This document shows, in pieces, positions 53,684-64,000 of a DNA stretch of 64,000 bases (positions are counted from its first letter, which is position 1; every line of letters starts with the position of its first letter). Source of the stretch: Hyaloraphidium curvatum (lineage: Eukaryota; Monoblepharomycota; Hyaloraphidiomycetes; Hyaloraphidiales; Hyaloraphidiaceae); the NCBI GenBank assembly GCA_025558095.1, contig JAIVFI010000034.1, forward strand, positions 310,001-374,000, read 5' to 3'. Both the position numbers and the translations under genes were made by a program. Below the pieces are notes generated by a model, which worked only from the letters and a program-made list of their open reading frames with translations, was not told where the DNA came from and did no database searches.

Positions 53684-55635
53684 ATGGCGACGGACGCGAC
53701 AGCAGCTGTCGCCCACATGTCGCTAGTGGAGCCGCGGAGTCCGGAGGAAGTCACGGACGAGGACCGGGCGGCCGCGGAGGCGCTCAAGGACGATGGGAAC
53801 AAACTCTTCGCCGCGAGGCACTATCCGGCGGCCATCGAGGCCTACACTAAGGCGATCGCGCGGAATCCGGTAGGGTGGCCCGCCGTGCTGTCCGTCGGCG
53901 GCCGATCTGAATGTGCTGCCGGGGCGCGGGGCCTTAGTTCGTGGCATCATACTACTCGAACCGCGCGGCGGCGTACATCAGGGAGGAGTTCCTGGGATAC
54001 GCCATCGCGGACGCAAACAAGGCGATAGAGATAGATCCCAAGTTCATTAAGGCCTACTACCGCCGGGCGAGTGCCAACATGGGACTGTCCAAGATCAAGG
54101 AAGCGGTCAGGGACTTCCGGTGGGCCTCGCTGGAAGCTAGTGGCAGAGCCGTGCCCTGATTAGAGCTGTCCAACGACTCGGCAGCACCGTGGTCAAGTTC
54201 GCCCCGCAGGACGCGGACGCCAAGGGGAAGCTATCCGAGTGCGAAAAGGAGCTGCGCCGGCGGCAGTTCGAGAGCGCGATCTCCGTCCAGGAGCAGCAGG
54301 TTTCGGCTTTGGAGCGTATTGGGGACATCGATAGCATCATCGTCGAGCCCTCCTACGATGGGCCGCACTTGGAAGTGGATCCCGAAACAAAGCAAGATGT
54401 GATCACGGAGGACTTCACGCGGCGGTTGATGGAGGACTTCAAATCCCAGAAGAAGCTCCATCGAAAGTATGCCTACAAGATTCTCAAGAACGTGAAGGAG
54501 CTGCTCAGCAAGCAGAAGAGCCTCGTGGACATCTCGGTGCCGGACGGCGGCCAGGTCATCGTCTGCGGGGACATTCACGGGCAGTACTATGACCTCCTGA
54601 ACATCTTCGAGCAGAACGGCCTGCCTTCTGCGCAGAATGTCTACCTGTTCAACGGCGGTCGGTTCGATGCTGTATTCGGGGGGTTGGGGTTCTGACACTT
54701 CCATTTTCTGACCTCAGACTTTGTCGACCGCGGGTCCTTTAGTGTGGAGTGCATCCTCGTGCTGTTTGCCTTCAAATGGTTGTTCCCGGAAGCCTTCTTC
54801 CTCACGCGAGGCAACCACGAGGCAGACGACATGAACAAAGGTAGGAGCTCCATAGCACTCGGGGGGTTTCGCCGCGTCTGACCGGGGCCGCCGGCGTTGC
54901 TAGTGTACGGCTTCGAAGGAGAGGTCAAAGCCAAATTCAACGATACCATGTTCAAGCTCTTCAGCGAAGTCTTCGACGCGATTCCCGTGGCAAATGTGAT
55001 TGAGAACAAGGTTTTCGTGGTTCACGGGGGGCTGCCGAGCCAGGAAAACGCCACACTAGGTAGGTCTCGGCGCATAAATGTGCTGCACAAGCTGACTTCT
55101 CTGGAAGACGATATCCGGAACATAGATAGATACAAGCAGCCAGGCTCCGAGGGCCTCATGGCGGATCTCCTCTGGGCGGATCCGCAACCCATGCCTGGTC
55201 GCGGACCTTCGAAGCGAGGCGTCGGCCTTCAGTTCGGCCCAGATGTGACCAGTGACTTTCTGAAGCGGAACAATCTCGAGCTTCTCATTCGGAGCCACGA
55301 GGTCAAGGAGGCCGGGTACGAAATTGAGCACGGCAAGAAGTGCGTGACGGTGTTCAGCGCACCAAACTACGTGGGTTGGAGCCTCGCGAACCTAACCTAT
55401 GGCGCTGACTTCGTTTGGGGCACAGGTGGATCAGATGGGCAACATGGGCTGCGTTATAGCCGTCAAGAAACGCGGTTGCCCCTTGGTCGCCGGAAACGGC
55501 GGCTACACCGTCACCGATACCTTGACCGTCGGAGATTTCGACCTGCAGTTCCGGCAATTCTCCGCCGTGCCTCATCCTGTGGGCATCAAGCCGATGCAGT
55601 ATGCGGGCCGGTTGTCGGGCCTCCTGGGGGCATAA
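53684..55635 (+). CDS. PPP5: Serine/threonine protein phosphatase 5 (TPR + PPP catalytic)
   Basis: Seven exons (53684-53869, 53938-54119, 54164-54657, 54718-54840, 54904-55059, 55108-55370, 55426-55635) give 537 residues. The N-terminal TPRs ([20 protein letters not shown] then [20 protein letters not shown] and [20 protein letters not shown]) dock on the Hsp90 C-terminus. The catalytic part has GDIHG, GDFVDRG rebuilt across an intron, RGNHE, the VVHGGL His, and SAPNYVDQMGN. These supply the two-metal site. The linker and C-terminal helix of PP5 are present, with an Ala/Gly-ending tail. The gene nearly abuts the convergent TRMU gene (25 bp). Confidence 0.95.
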
Positions 55636-55660
55636 TGTAGGATGGTGCCGGAGAGTTTTA

Positions 55661-57005
55661 CTATGTCTGCAGCATTGTACGCGCTGCTTGCTCTACATCC
55701 AGCTCTGATGCCATGGTCCATTCCCACGGTCCTAGTCCGCTCACAGTGCCTCCGCCGAGGACGAGGTCGCCATGGTACGCAGCCACCCACTGGCCGAGGG
55801 CGGCCCCTCTCACTGGCTCATCAAATTCGATTGTGGCTTCCAAACGGTCCGGCATCCTCCCGGACTGGCGAACGCGCAAAGTAGCCAATCGCATGGTGTC
55901 TCGATAACATGTTTGAGCAGAGATCCGCAGCATCGCAGGGCCCACTTCGCGCCGAACCCAGCGCCAGTCATGAATTGTCAGGGAGCTCCTGAAGAGCGCT
56001 GGGTGATCATGATCGGGAACCACGACGACGGTGTCTAGGGGCACGATCTTCTGCGCCACGTAGTGCTTCGATCTTCTTCCAGGGATCCTCGCCGACTGAC
56101 CGATAGTCAGGTACCGCGACGGCTCCGTGTCCTTCAAAAGGTGCACGGGGGCACCACGCACGTCCTCGGAGTCCGCGAGCACCGCGAAGTGCCCCGCTCC
56201 ATTGGTTTGCTGACCTACGTATGCATCTGTAGCATGGCGTGAACGTCCGAGGCACGGCTCCGCGGCAGCGATGCTCACCGAGAAACTCCGAAAAGCGCTT
56301 CCGCTTCCCAACCATGCAGATCCCCATGCTTTCCTTCCTATTCCGAAGCCACGCCATGCCTGCTTCTTCGATGGCTATAGTCTTCACTTGCGACTTTAGG
56401 AGGCTGCCGAGCGGAAAGAGCACCGTCCGGAGCTGTCCGCTGCCCAGCGACGACAAGAAGTACGATTGGTCCTTGTCCGGATCCACGCCTCGCAAAAGCT
56501 CGGGCGTTTTCAAGGAAGAAGACGGCGGCCGTATCCTGGCGTAGTGTCCCGTCGCGAGCCAGCAATCCCCGCCAGCGAGATCATCCTCGAGGAGGTCCAA
56601 CAGGCGCCCGAACTTGATGTGCCTGTTGCACATGACGTCCGGGTTCGGCGTCCAGCCACGGCCATAGTCGGCCAACATGGGATCGAACACCTCGGTCCAG
56701 TAGTCCCTCACCAGGTCGACCCGGCGACAACGGATCCGGAGGTGAGAGCACGTGCGTTGGACGTCGGCCCAGTCCCGCTCAGACGTGCATTGGCCGGTTT
56801 CATCGCGCGTGTCCCAGTTGTGCATGTACACTCCCTCGACGGCGTAGCCTTGCTTCTGCAGCAGGTACGCCGTCGCGGAACTGTCCACGCCTCCGGACAT
56901 GGCCACAATTGCGCGCGGTCCGGGCTTCGAGGGGCCCATGGCGCCCGCGGAAGATGCCCGGCGACGTGATTCTAGGAAAACGGCACGTCTGACCACCGTC
57001 GCCAT
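55661..57005 (-). CDS. TRMU: tRNA-specific 2-thiouridylase (TRMU/MnmA)
   Basis: Minus-strand exons 56279-57005 and 55661-56214 (intron 64 nt) give 426 residues. The enzyme thiolates U34 of mitochondrial tRNAs for Lys, Glu and Gln. The ATP P-loop is AIVAMSGGVDSSATAYLL, VEGVYMHNWDT follows, TPNPDVMCNRHIKFG contains a catalytic Cys, ATGHYARI and DPDKDQSYFLSSL position the tRNA, and GICMVGKRKRFSEFLG supplies the second Cys. Across the intron, YLTIGQSARIPG keeps the YTIGQ element. The first 30 residues (RRAVFLESRRRASS) are Arg/Ser-rich without acids apart from one Glu, suiting a mitochondrial presequence. It is divergent from glutamate 5-kinase, with 95 bp between the starts. Confidence 0.93.
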
Positions 57006-57100
57006 GATTGCGAAGGGTGAGTTGCTGGGCGGGATTGAGTGTCGGTGGCAAAGGCAACTTGCCTGAAAACCGGCGTAAACAACCGGGTTCCGGAGCGCAA
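57006..57100. promoter_or_regulatory. Compact divergent promoter, TRMU / glutamate 5-kinase
   Basis: Only 95 bp separate the two initiating ATGs, the shortest divergent spacer in the window. Both promoters and both 5' UTRs must fit here or overlap the coding regions. Confidence 0.4.
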
Positions 57101-58639
57101 ATGGCCGATGCGGGGGAGCAACGGCGCGCAGCGCTTGCAAGATACTCGAAGAAGTCTCTTACGATCGTCCTGAAGCTCGGCACGTCGTCGATTTGTGACG
57201 AAAAGACCCACCTGCCGCTCCTCTCGAACTTGTCGGCGCTCGTGGAGACGGTAGTGCGCCTGCGCGGTCTGGGGCATCGCGTCGTCATTGTCAGCTCGGG
57301 AGCTATTGGTACTGGCCTCAGGAGACTCAACCTGGACAAGAAGCCGAAACACCTTGCCAAGATCCAGGCACGTGCTGCTCGTCCCGGTTGGCCAAGTCCG
57401 CCGGCTTATGTCCCGTGCTGCGCAATCCAGGCGGTGGCCGCTGTGGGTCAAGGCCGCCTAATGAGCCTTTACGACGACCTATTTGGCCAGTTCAATCAGC
57501 CGATAGCTCAGATTCTGTTGTCCCGGAACAATCTCTCTGAGGTCGGCTCGTCTGTGCAGCCGACGCAGGAGAGCCTAACATTCGACGCACAGCGAACACA
57601 CTACCTCAATGCCTGCAACACCTTTCTGGAGCTCCTGAACATGGGCGTGGTCCCCATCGTGAACGAGAACGACGCCGTGTCGGTTTCGGAGATCCGCGAG
57701 GGAGGCAACGGCAAATTCGGCGACAACGACACCCTTTCGGCTATCACGGCCGGGATGATCAACGCAGACTTCCTCTTCCTCATGACCGACGTCGATGCGC
57801 TCTACAGCGATAATCCTAGAACGAACCCGGACGCAAAGCCCCTTCGAGTCGTGGACGACATTACAGAGACACGCGGTACAGGTGGGCGTCTAGGGCCATT
57901 CCGCAGTACGCCAGAGCACCCTTCCTGATGCCCGCGCACAGTCAAGGTCACGACCCCCGGGTCGTCCTTGGGAACCGGCGGCATGGTAACGAAGCTCATC
58001 GCCGCGGAGCTGGCCACCGCGGCTGGTTGTGCCACGGTGGTCTGCCGGGGCTCCGAGCCGTCAAAGACCTTGACGATCATCCAGGACATTGCAGCGGGAA
58101 AGGAGCCGTCCGCGGGCACGGTCTTTCTCCCGAAACCGAACCCCATGATCGATCGGAAATGGTGGATCATGCACGGCCTGGCCACGGCCGGGACGATCTT
58201 TGTCGACCACGGGGCCGTGCGGGCCATTGTGGCACACCGCTCGAGCCTGTTCGCCGCGGGCATTACCAACGTCGAAGGCAACTTTGGAGCCAGCCAGGCC
58301 GTGAAGGTCGTGACGGTGGTCCGGGAGCCGGGCGCCGAGCCGGATAAGGAGGTCGAAACCGTCGTCGAGATCGCCAAGGGGTTGGTGAACTACCCGAGTG
58401 CGGATGTGCAGCGCATCAAGGGCTGCAAAAGCTCCGAAATCGTCGATCGCCTCGGAGTCATGGAGTCGGACAGCGTGATCCACCGCGACAACCTGGTGGT
58501 CGATTCGCGGGCTCGGCTGGTTTTAGAGAGACTTGCTGCCCTTTTGGCAGATTCGAAACGGGCCAACCCGCTGGCTCGAACGCTGAGAGAAGATGGGAGG
58601 TCCCCCTCCGTCGGTAGCAACATGAGCGAGGATGGCTGA
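57101..58639 (+). CDS. PRO1: Glutamate 5-kinase with C-terminal PUA domain
   Basis: Exons 57101-57367, 57431-57541, 57593-57881 and 57942-58639 give 454 residues. It phosphorylates glutamate as the first step of proline synthesis. The amino-acid kinase fold shows [66 protein letters not shown] and [15 protein letters not shown], then [22 protein letters not shown] domain at the C-terminus ([25 protein letters not shown] and [14 protein letters not shown]) follows, as in bacterial and yeast enzymes. It is not fused to glutamyl-phosphate reductase, unlike animal and plant P5CS. Intron 57368-57430 starts with GC. The third intron has two in-phase donors. Confidence 0.94.
57368..57430 (+). other. 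GC-AG intron in glutamate 5-kinase
   Basis: The exon ends KIQ (CAG), the intron starts GCACGT and ends CAG, and the next exon reads AVAAVGQG. No GT donor gives a workable join. Length 63 nt. Confidence 0.6.
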
Positions 58640-58646
58640 GGGAGGA

Positions 58647-59476
58647 TCATGGTCCCAGGTCGAAGACGCGGTAGAGCCAGCAGTACGTGGCAAGCCAAAA
58701 GGCCGAGCCCAGGAAGCTGCCCAAGAGCTTCTCCTGCCAGTCGTGGAAATAGAGCGACGTGGCGAGCAACATCACGGCCCACAACGCCACGATCCCGAGG
58801 AGAAACACTCCCAGCAGCAGTTGGGCACGCGCAGCGGTACCGAGGTTGTCCATCTGGCGGCCCAGCAGTCTTCGCAGGGGGAAAAGCTCCTCCAGCGCAA
58901 ACAGGGACGAGTGGATGAGCAGGAGGCAGTGCCCGCTAATGTCGAATCCATCCCAACGTCCGCCCTCCGCGTGACAGTGCTTATGGTGGGAATAGTCGCC
59001 GCCCAAGGAGCACGAGCCCGTCCGAATAAGCACGCGGTCGAAGACAGAGTAGCCAAAGAACCACTGGGTTAGGAGCGCCCAGTAAACCGTCGCCAGAGAC
59101 CACCGGACCGCTGCCTTGGCGACGCGCGTCCACCTGGAGGAAGAAGCGGTGGTGCCTTCGCTGTATGCTAGGAGCGGCATGAGGAAGAGCAACGGAGTGC
59201 TTGTCCAGGCCTGGACGCAAGCGAGCCCGTCAGGAGAGCGTTGCCGACCGAGTGGAGCCCACTCACCCAGCCAAGCTTCACAAAGACCGTGTTCAGCACG
59301 TTCCGCTTGTTGGAGAATATCGAAGGCGGGATCTCGAAGAGATGCTGCGCCAGCGTCCCGAGGAGCACCAAGGCCAAGTATCCGCCCAAGGAAACGCGCT
59401 GCCGGAAGTCCAAGCGGAACGGCTGCCGCTCCGTCCGGGTGCGCGCGGCGCTGATCTGGGTGCGCCCCAAGTCCAT
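58647..59476 (-). CDS. FIT family (fat-storage-inducing / Scs3-like) membrane protein
   Basis: Minus-strand exons 59267-59476 and 58647-59210 (intron 56 nt) give 257 residues. FIT proteins are ER enzymes that cleave acyl-CoA and support lipid-droplet budding. FVKLGW joins AWTSTPLLFLMPLLAY, giving the conserved N..FVK.GW.WT. The signature GGRWDGFDISGHCLLLIHSSLFALEE supplies one catalytic His. The second catalytic His later in the protein is less certain; YFHDWQEKLLG is a candidate region. About five hydrophobic segments are present. The 3' end lies 7 bp from the convergent glutamate 5-kinase stop. An upstream Met at 59527 is possible. Confidence 0.85.
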
Positions 59477-59588
59477 GCCGCTACCGGTCCGCCCTCGTGC
59501 CCGAGGATTCCGCCTCCTGGGGGTCATTTTCCGGGCCTGCTTTGATGCCGGCGGAGGTGCGCGGTATCAACAATCGACAACATCGCAA

Positions 59589-62308
59589 ATGCCAAAGTCG
59601 GAGCACCGCCGTGGCCGCCGGGGCGTCAAGAAGAAGAAGGCTGACAGGAGCTCGGCCGGCGATGAGGAGGCGGGCACAAAGACAGGCCGCCGCAAAGAGC
59701 GGCGGCAAACGGAGGAGCCGGAAGACGAGGTCGTCGCGGAACTGCCCGCGGCCCCGCCGCAAGCCTTCTACGGACCGGTGCCTTCCGATGTTAGGCAGTA
59801 TGTCATGAACTTGGACAGCTTGCTGGACGAGCAGACTTTCGAGGACGCCGAAGGTGCGGGGCTCGTGTCAACGGCAACCAGGCGATGTGACAGCCCACCC
59901 CCGGGCACCAGAGCAATCAGCTTTCGTCGGCAATGTGTTCCGTGGTCTTAGCGACAATGAGCTCCGCCTGGCGACGGATGTGGATTGCTCGGTTGTTCTG
60001 GAGAAGCTCTTGCGATTGTCCGACGACTTCCAGCTGCGGGTCTTTATGGACCGCCTGACTGGCCGGTTCGCGGATCTTTTTCGACACCAGTATGCTTCCC
60101 ATGTCGTTCAAACTCTCATCACTGTGGCCGCGGATGTCGTCGATCGAGAGGTTTGGTTGCGAAGCTGCGTAGGCGGCGACGTCTCATTGGGCCTTGCATT
60201 TCAGGTTCGCGACAGCAATTCGGACGGGCCGCAGCCCGTGACGGGCGAAGAAGGTGTACTTCTTCCCATGCAAGACCTGATCGTGGCAATGTGCAGCGTG
60301 GGTCGTCAGCGCATCTTGCACACGATGCCAATTGACGGCGGCCGCAACAGGAAATCGAAGGCGACGTTCTCTCGCTCGTTTCCGATCGATACGCCTCCCA
60401 CGTCATCCGAACGTTGCTGGCCGTTCTGGTTGGCGAAGAGCCTTCGCACCTTTCTTCGACCATTCGCAGCAAGCGGAGCCGGGCGTTTGCGCAGAAGCAT
60501 ACCGAGTCAGCTCCATCGTTTCGCAAAAGGGTTCGTTCTTCAATCAACGGTCGAGGAGTCGTTGCTGATCCGGGCCGCAGAATCGCTCCGTTCCGAACTC
60601 TTTCACTGAAGCAGCCAGGAGATTCGTCGCCGCGGTTTTCGGGGACCTCGCCGAGGCGATAGTGTCTCAAGTGGCGTTCGATCCTGTCACCAGTCCCGTC
60701 TTTCAGCAGACGCTGGATGTTCTTGCTAAGCTCAAACCAAACGCCGATGACCCCGCTGCATTGGATTCGTCTGCGCTGATCCAGCGCCTCCTCGGCTTCG
60801 GCCGCGACGCGAAGAAAGGTCGGCCGCCTCGACATTTCCTTCTGCCCAGCTTATGATCTTCCAGACTCCCGCCTCGATTTCGTCGAGACTATGCTGCGAG
60901 ACTCTGTGGGCTCGCACCTCCTGCAGAAGATTATTCAGCTCGCCGACGCCAAAACGCTGCATCGACTCTATCTGACGTACTTTCGCACGCGAATGGACGA
61001 ACTCAGCTTGCATCCGCTGGCCAACTTTGTCGTGCAGGAGCTTATTGCGTCCGTCAAGACAGCCGTGGAGCTGGAGATGATCGTCGAGGAGACTGGGCCC
61101 ATCTGGGCCAAGCTGCTATGTGGCTGTCACGCTTCACGCTGTGCTTCCCTTCATCAACTAACCTCGATGTACCAGTTGGTGCTCGTCCTGGGGTGGTCGT
61201 CAAGATCTTGGAGGCCTGTTTGCGGCTGCAGGCATCCTTTGCCGAGACTGTCAAGGTTCGCACACGTTGATAACGCCCCGTGCCCTGTAACTCATGCCGC
61301 TTCCAGCATCTTCAACAAAACTTTGGCGTGGGCAGTGCCGAAACCAGGAAGCTTTTCGTGAGGGCTGTGCTTGAACTGCGGCGGCTAGATACTAGCCCAG
61401 ATGGGCCGTCGTTGGATCTGGACGCCATATCGTTCCACGGCTCCCTGCTCGTGCAGCACTTGCTCGCCTTTCCGGCTGCGGAGAACAAGGACGTTGTGCA
61501 CTGGATCTTGGATCTCTCTCCGGACACGCTGGCGTCGCTTGCCAAGCACCCCCTGGGAGGCCGTGTGATTGAAGCTTTCATCCTGTCGTCCAACGTTGGG
61601 ATAAAGCTGCGGCGAAAGCTCGTGCGCCGCTTCGGGGGCAGCTTTGCCGGACTCGCGATGGACAAGTATGGAAGCCACGTGGTTGACAAGCTCTGGGCGC
61701 ACGTTGCAGACATTGACGACAAGGAGAAGATAGCCGGCGAGCTGCTGGAGTCGCTCGTGGCACTCCAGAACAACCACCATGGACGGTTCGTCGTTCGCAA
61801 CTGCCGTTTGGAATCCTTCAAGCAGCAGAGAGACACGTGGCGTCAGAGGGAGATCGGTGTTGATCGTCGGCGCGACATGTTCAAGGCGATCCTCGACGGC
61901 CCCGGAGCACCGGCAGGGCGTAGCTCGGACCAAGCGCCGGTCGCGCGCGACCCCGTCGTGGCGTCGAAAGCTTTTGATTCGACCATGCAGTCCTTGGGCT
62001 TTCAAACGAACAGCACCGCGGCGCAAGGGAAGAAGAAGGACAAAACGAAGCACAAGAAAGCATCTTTGCACCGCAAAGATTCGGAAATGGCTCTTTTCAA
62101 GGACGACGAGCTCGAAGGGAGCGGGCGGAAAGAGAGAGTCGGTGAGGCGGTGGACGGGAAGCGCATGGCAAAGAAGGGCTCTGCTGGCGGCGATTTGGAC
62201 TTTGTCCTGGCCGCAGTTGCATCCAGCAAGAAGAAGCGAAAGGCCGGGGAAAAGGAGGAAGGCGATGGGTCGGCGAAGAAGGATAAGCGCCGGAAGTTTG
62301 AGGGGTGA
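59589..62308 (+). CDS. NOP9: Nucleolar Pumilio-repeat protein NOP9
   Basis: Eight exons (59589-59853, 59912-60150, 60205-60297, 60351-60530, 60581-60818, 60865-61119, 61176-61255, 61307-62308) give 783 residues in exact phase. NOP9 binds pre-rRNA and regulates 18S maturation. A basic N-terminus (GRRGVKKKK) leads to YVMNLDSLLDE. Pumilio-like repeats include RHQYASHVVQTLI, SDRYASHVIRTLL, RDSVGSHLLQKII, HPLANFVVQELI, KHPLGGRVIEAFI and MDKYGSHVVDKLW. The lysine-rich C-terminus (KKKRKAGEKEEG and KKDKRRKFEG) is a nucleolar signal. It is divergent from the FIT gene with 112 bp between starts. Several exons are under 100 nt and rely on the repeat pattern. Confidence 0.9.
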
Positions 62309-62382
62309 TGTGTGGGGGGTGATCAAACCCTGGCCATCCAAACAGCTCGCGCGCAATTCCCGCAGCGGGACCCCGGCAAATG

Positions 62383-64000
62383 ATGGATATCGTGCGCGTT
62401 TTCCAGCGAAAGCGTCGAGAGGCAGGTGTGGCTCGCTTGCCCCGGGGCGCCGGCCTTGGCTTCAACCCCGCGCTAGTTCGGCAGACCCGTGGACCTCCGG
62501 GACGCATTGGCCTTTAATCTCAATGCCGACATATGGCCCGACAAGGACATCCGGGCAAACTACGTTGCTCGGAAGGAAGTCGCTGCCGAAACGCAATCGG
62601 TGCCGGAGCTCTCGGAACACGAGGCCAACACGGAGCACGCGACCCACCAGAGCGTGGCCGTCCAACACTCCGAGGGCGGGTGGCCTCGGGATGTTGATTC
62701 TGCGGACAATGAGCAAACCGCTCGCTTCCGGAAGAAGGTGGAAAAGGACGAAGGCTTCGCCAAGTCCGTCAAGAGCCTCGCTGAAGTGCGCACGTCTGCT
62801 GGCCACCGGGGAACGCGTGACTGACATTGATCCCAGACCGTGGAGCACGCGATCATGCAGAACAATGCCATCGACATCTATGAAGAGTATTTTCCCGGCG
62901 AGAGGGAAGACCTCGTCCAGGAGCAGCCCTCGGCACAGAACATTGGCCGTTACCTGTGAGCGCCGTTGCGGTGGATCATTCTCGTTCCCTGACAGCCGGT
63001 CAAGGTACCCTCACGAGTCGCCGCCTTCAGCAACACACACATCCTGGTACCCCGAAGAAGGACACCGCTTCGCAGTCTCATACGCGTGCCTCGAGTTCCA
63101 AAAGCCGTGGCCACATGGGATACCAAATGCGCTCATTTGGAACGTTGATCGCCACAATGTCCCGGATCAAGTGCTGTCTCCCTCCTCCGCTCTCGTGCAG
63201 TTGAAGTACAACCCGAAAGATCCCCACATTCTCCTCGGCGGCTGTCACAACGGAACCTTGGGTGGGGCTGCACGCACCTACCTGGAGGCACCGCTTGACG
63301 CATTGCTGCAGCATTCTGGGACACCCGCAAGGGTGCGCAAGCAGTGGAAAGCTCGTCCAAGAAGCTTTCGCACGGAGAGCCGGTCTTTGACGTTTCCTGG
63401 ATACAGTCCAAGACAGGTAAGCCGCAGGGGGTCGCTTTAGTGCGCCGCTCATCATGGGCATCCAGGCACGGAGTGCTTCTCCGTGTCAACCGACGGATGG
63501 GTCAAGTGGTGGGATACACGACACCTGGCGGACCCGGTGGATTCACTGGCGATGGACGTGGAAAAGAACGGAAAGCTGGTTGGGGGGACCTGCCTTGATT
63601 ACGATCTATCCCTGGTGGGCGACTCAGGACCCGTGCCGTCATCTTGCTGACATCGATTCAGCCCACCAAGTTTCTGATCGGAACCGAGGCCGGCAGTATC
63701 CTTGCATGCAATCGGAAGCTAAAGGCTGCGTCGGAGAGGATACAGCACACGTACAGCGCTCACTTTACCAGGGTCTGCGCAGTCAAGGTCGGTTGCGTTG
63801 CCTCATCTTGTCCCGCTCCTTGAATGACCTCCCCCTTGGAACAGCGCAACGCATTCTTCCCGAAAGCGTTCCTGTCTGTCGGCGACTGGACGGCAAAGAT
63901 CTGGACCGAAGATGTGCGAACTTCCATCTTCTCGACGGCTCGTGCGCCATCCTACCTCACGGACTGTGCATGGAGCCCGAGCCGGCCAGCAGTCTTTGCC
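62383..64000 (+). CDS. DNAI2: Axonemal outer-arm dynein intermediate chain 2 (5' part)
   Basis: Exons 62383-62421, 62477-62785, 62837-62955, 62996-63261, 63312-63416, 63466-63614, 63662-63787 and 63845 to the window edge. The gene is truncated at 64000, mid-frame. The protein anchors the outer dynein arm on motile cilia. [19 protein letters not shown] matches the family N-terminus. [19 protein letters not shown]-like [19 protein letters not shown] and [19 protein letters not shown] are conserved. WD40 blades follow: [68 protein letters not shown], and [12 protein letters not shown]. Intron 62422-62476 appears to be GC-AG, and intron 62956-62995 is only 40 nt. Confidence 0.93.
62422..62476 (+). 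other. GC-AG intron in DNAI2
   Basis: The exon ends RRE (GAG), the intron begins GCAGGT and ends TAG, and the next exon starts FGRPVD. The nearby GT donor at 62426 would shift the frame. Length 55 nt. Confidence 0.55.

Noticed and set aside
61779-63440. 553-residue plus-strand ORF across the NOP9/DNAI2 boundary
   Set aside because: It is an out-of-frame read-through of NOP9 that only coincides with the real DNAI2 frame at its end.
1-64000. CRISPR arrays, insertion sequences, integrated viral genes or rRNA
   Set aside because: No regular repeat-spacer pattern, terminal inverted repeats with a transposase, reverse transcriptase or capsid motifs, or rRNA-like sequence were seen on reading both strands; a computed search could still find degenerate copies.

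Overview
The window is nuclear DNA of a GC-rich, intron-rich eukaryote. Most genes are broken by short introns, usually 44-70 nt, with GTGNGT/GTGAG donors, frequent CTGAC-like branch sites and CAG acceptors. The reading frames close exactly when these introns are removed, and most gene models below were checked by that codon arithmetic. Gene content points to a flagellated, fungus-like opisthokont such as a zoosporic (chytrid- or blastocladiomycete-like) fungus. An axonemal outer-arm dynein intermediate chain (DNAI2 type) implies motile cilia. A ceramide glucosyltransferase, a FIT/Scs3 protein, a DUF2985-like membrane protein, PEX11, NOP9, a P4-ATPase and a mitochondrial scramblase fit that lineage, and the Integrator nuclease INTS11 excludes ordinary yeasts. 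The assignment to lineage is an inference.

Layout: 1-8.75 kb is a block of mostly unrecognised genes: a partial gene, a zinc-finger/L7Ae protein, an ERI1-type exonuclease, an RG-rich Cys-cluster protein, a helical orphan, and a long intronless ORF carrying two frame changes and an in-frame TGA. 8.8-25.6 kb holds ceramide glucosyltransferase, an ACC-synthase-like PLP enzyme, a P4 flippase, PEX11, a GAGSAMGP Rossmann-like protein, a membrane protein, an acyl-CoA thioesterase-like protein and an F-box-like protein. 25.7-41.3 kb holds a LEA2-like membrane protein, pICln, a type I membrane protein, HemK/Mtq1, a ProX-type tRNA editing protein, a DUF2985-like protein, a SET protein, a TFIIS-N-like protein, an unknown basic protein, an SDR and INTS11. 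41.3-47.3 kb holds MoaD/MOCS2A with a duplicated tail, a scramblase, histidinol-phosphate aminotransferase, adenylosuccinate lyase and an orphan. 47.5-64 kb holds CAF-1 p150, an AT-hook protein, MBF1, PP5, the tRNA 2-thiouridylase TRMU, glutamate 5-kinase, a FIT protein, NOP9 and the 5' part of DNAI2.

The genes are mainly housekeeping: membrane lipid handling (flippase, scramblase, GCS, FIT), translation quality control and tRNA modification, chromatin and transcription, and amino acid or purine synthesis (His, Pro, adenylosuccinate). There is no operon logic. Packing is tight, with divergent pairs 95-150 bp apart and convergent stops 7-25 bp apart. I saw no rRNA, convincing tRNA, CRISPR array or intact transposon.
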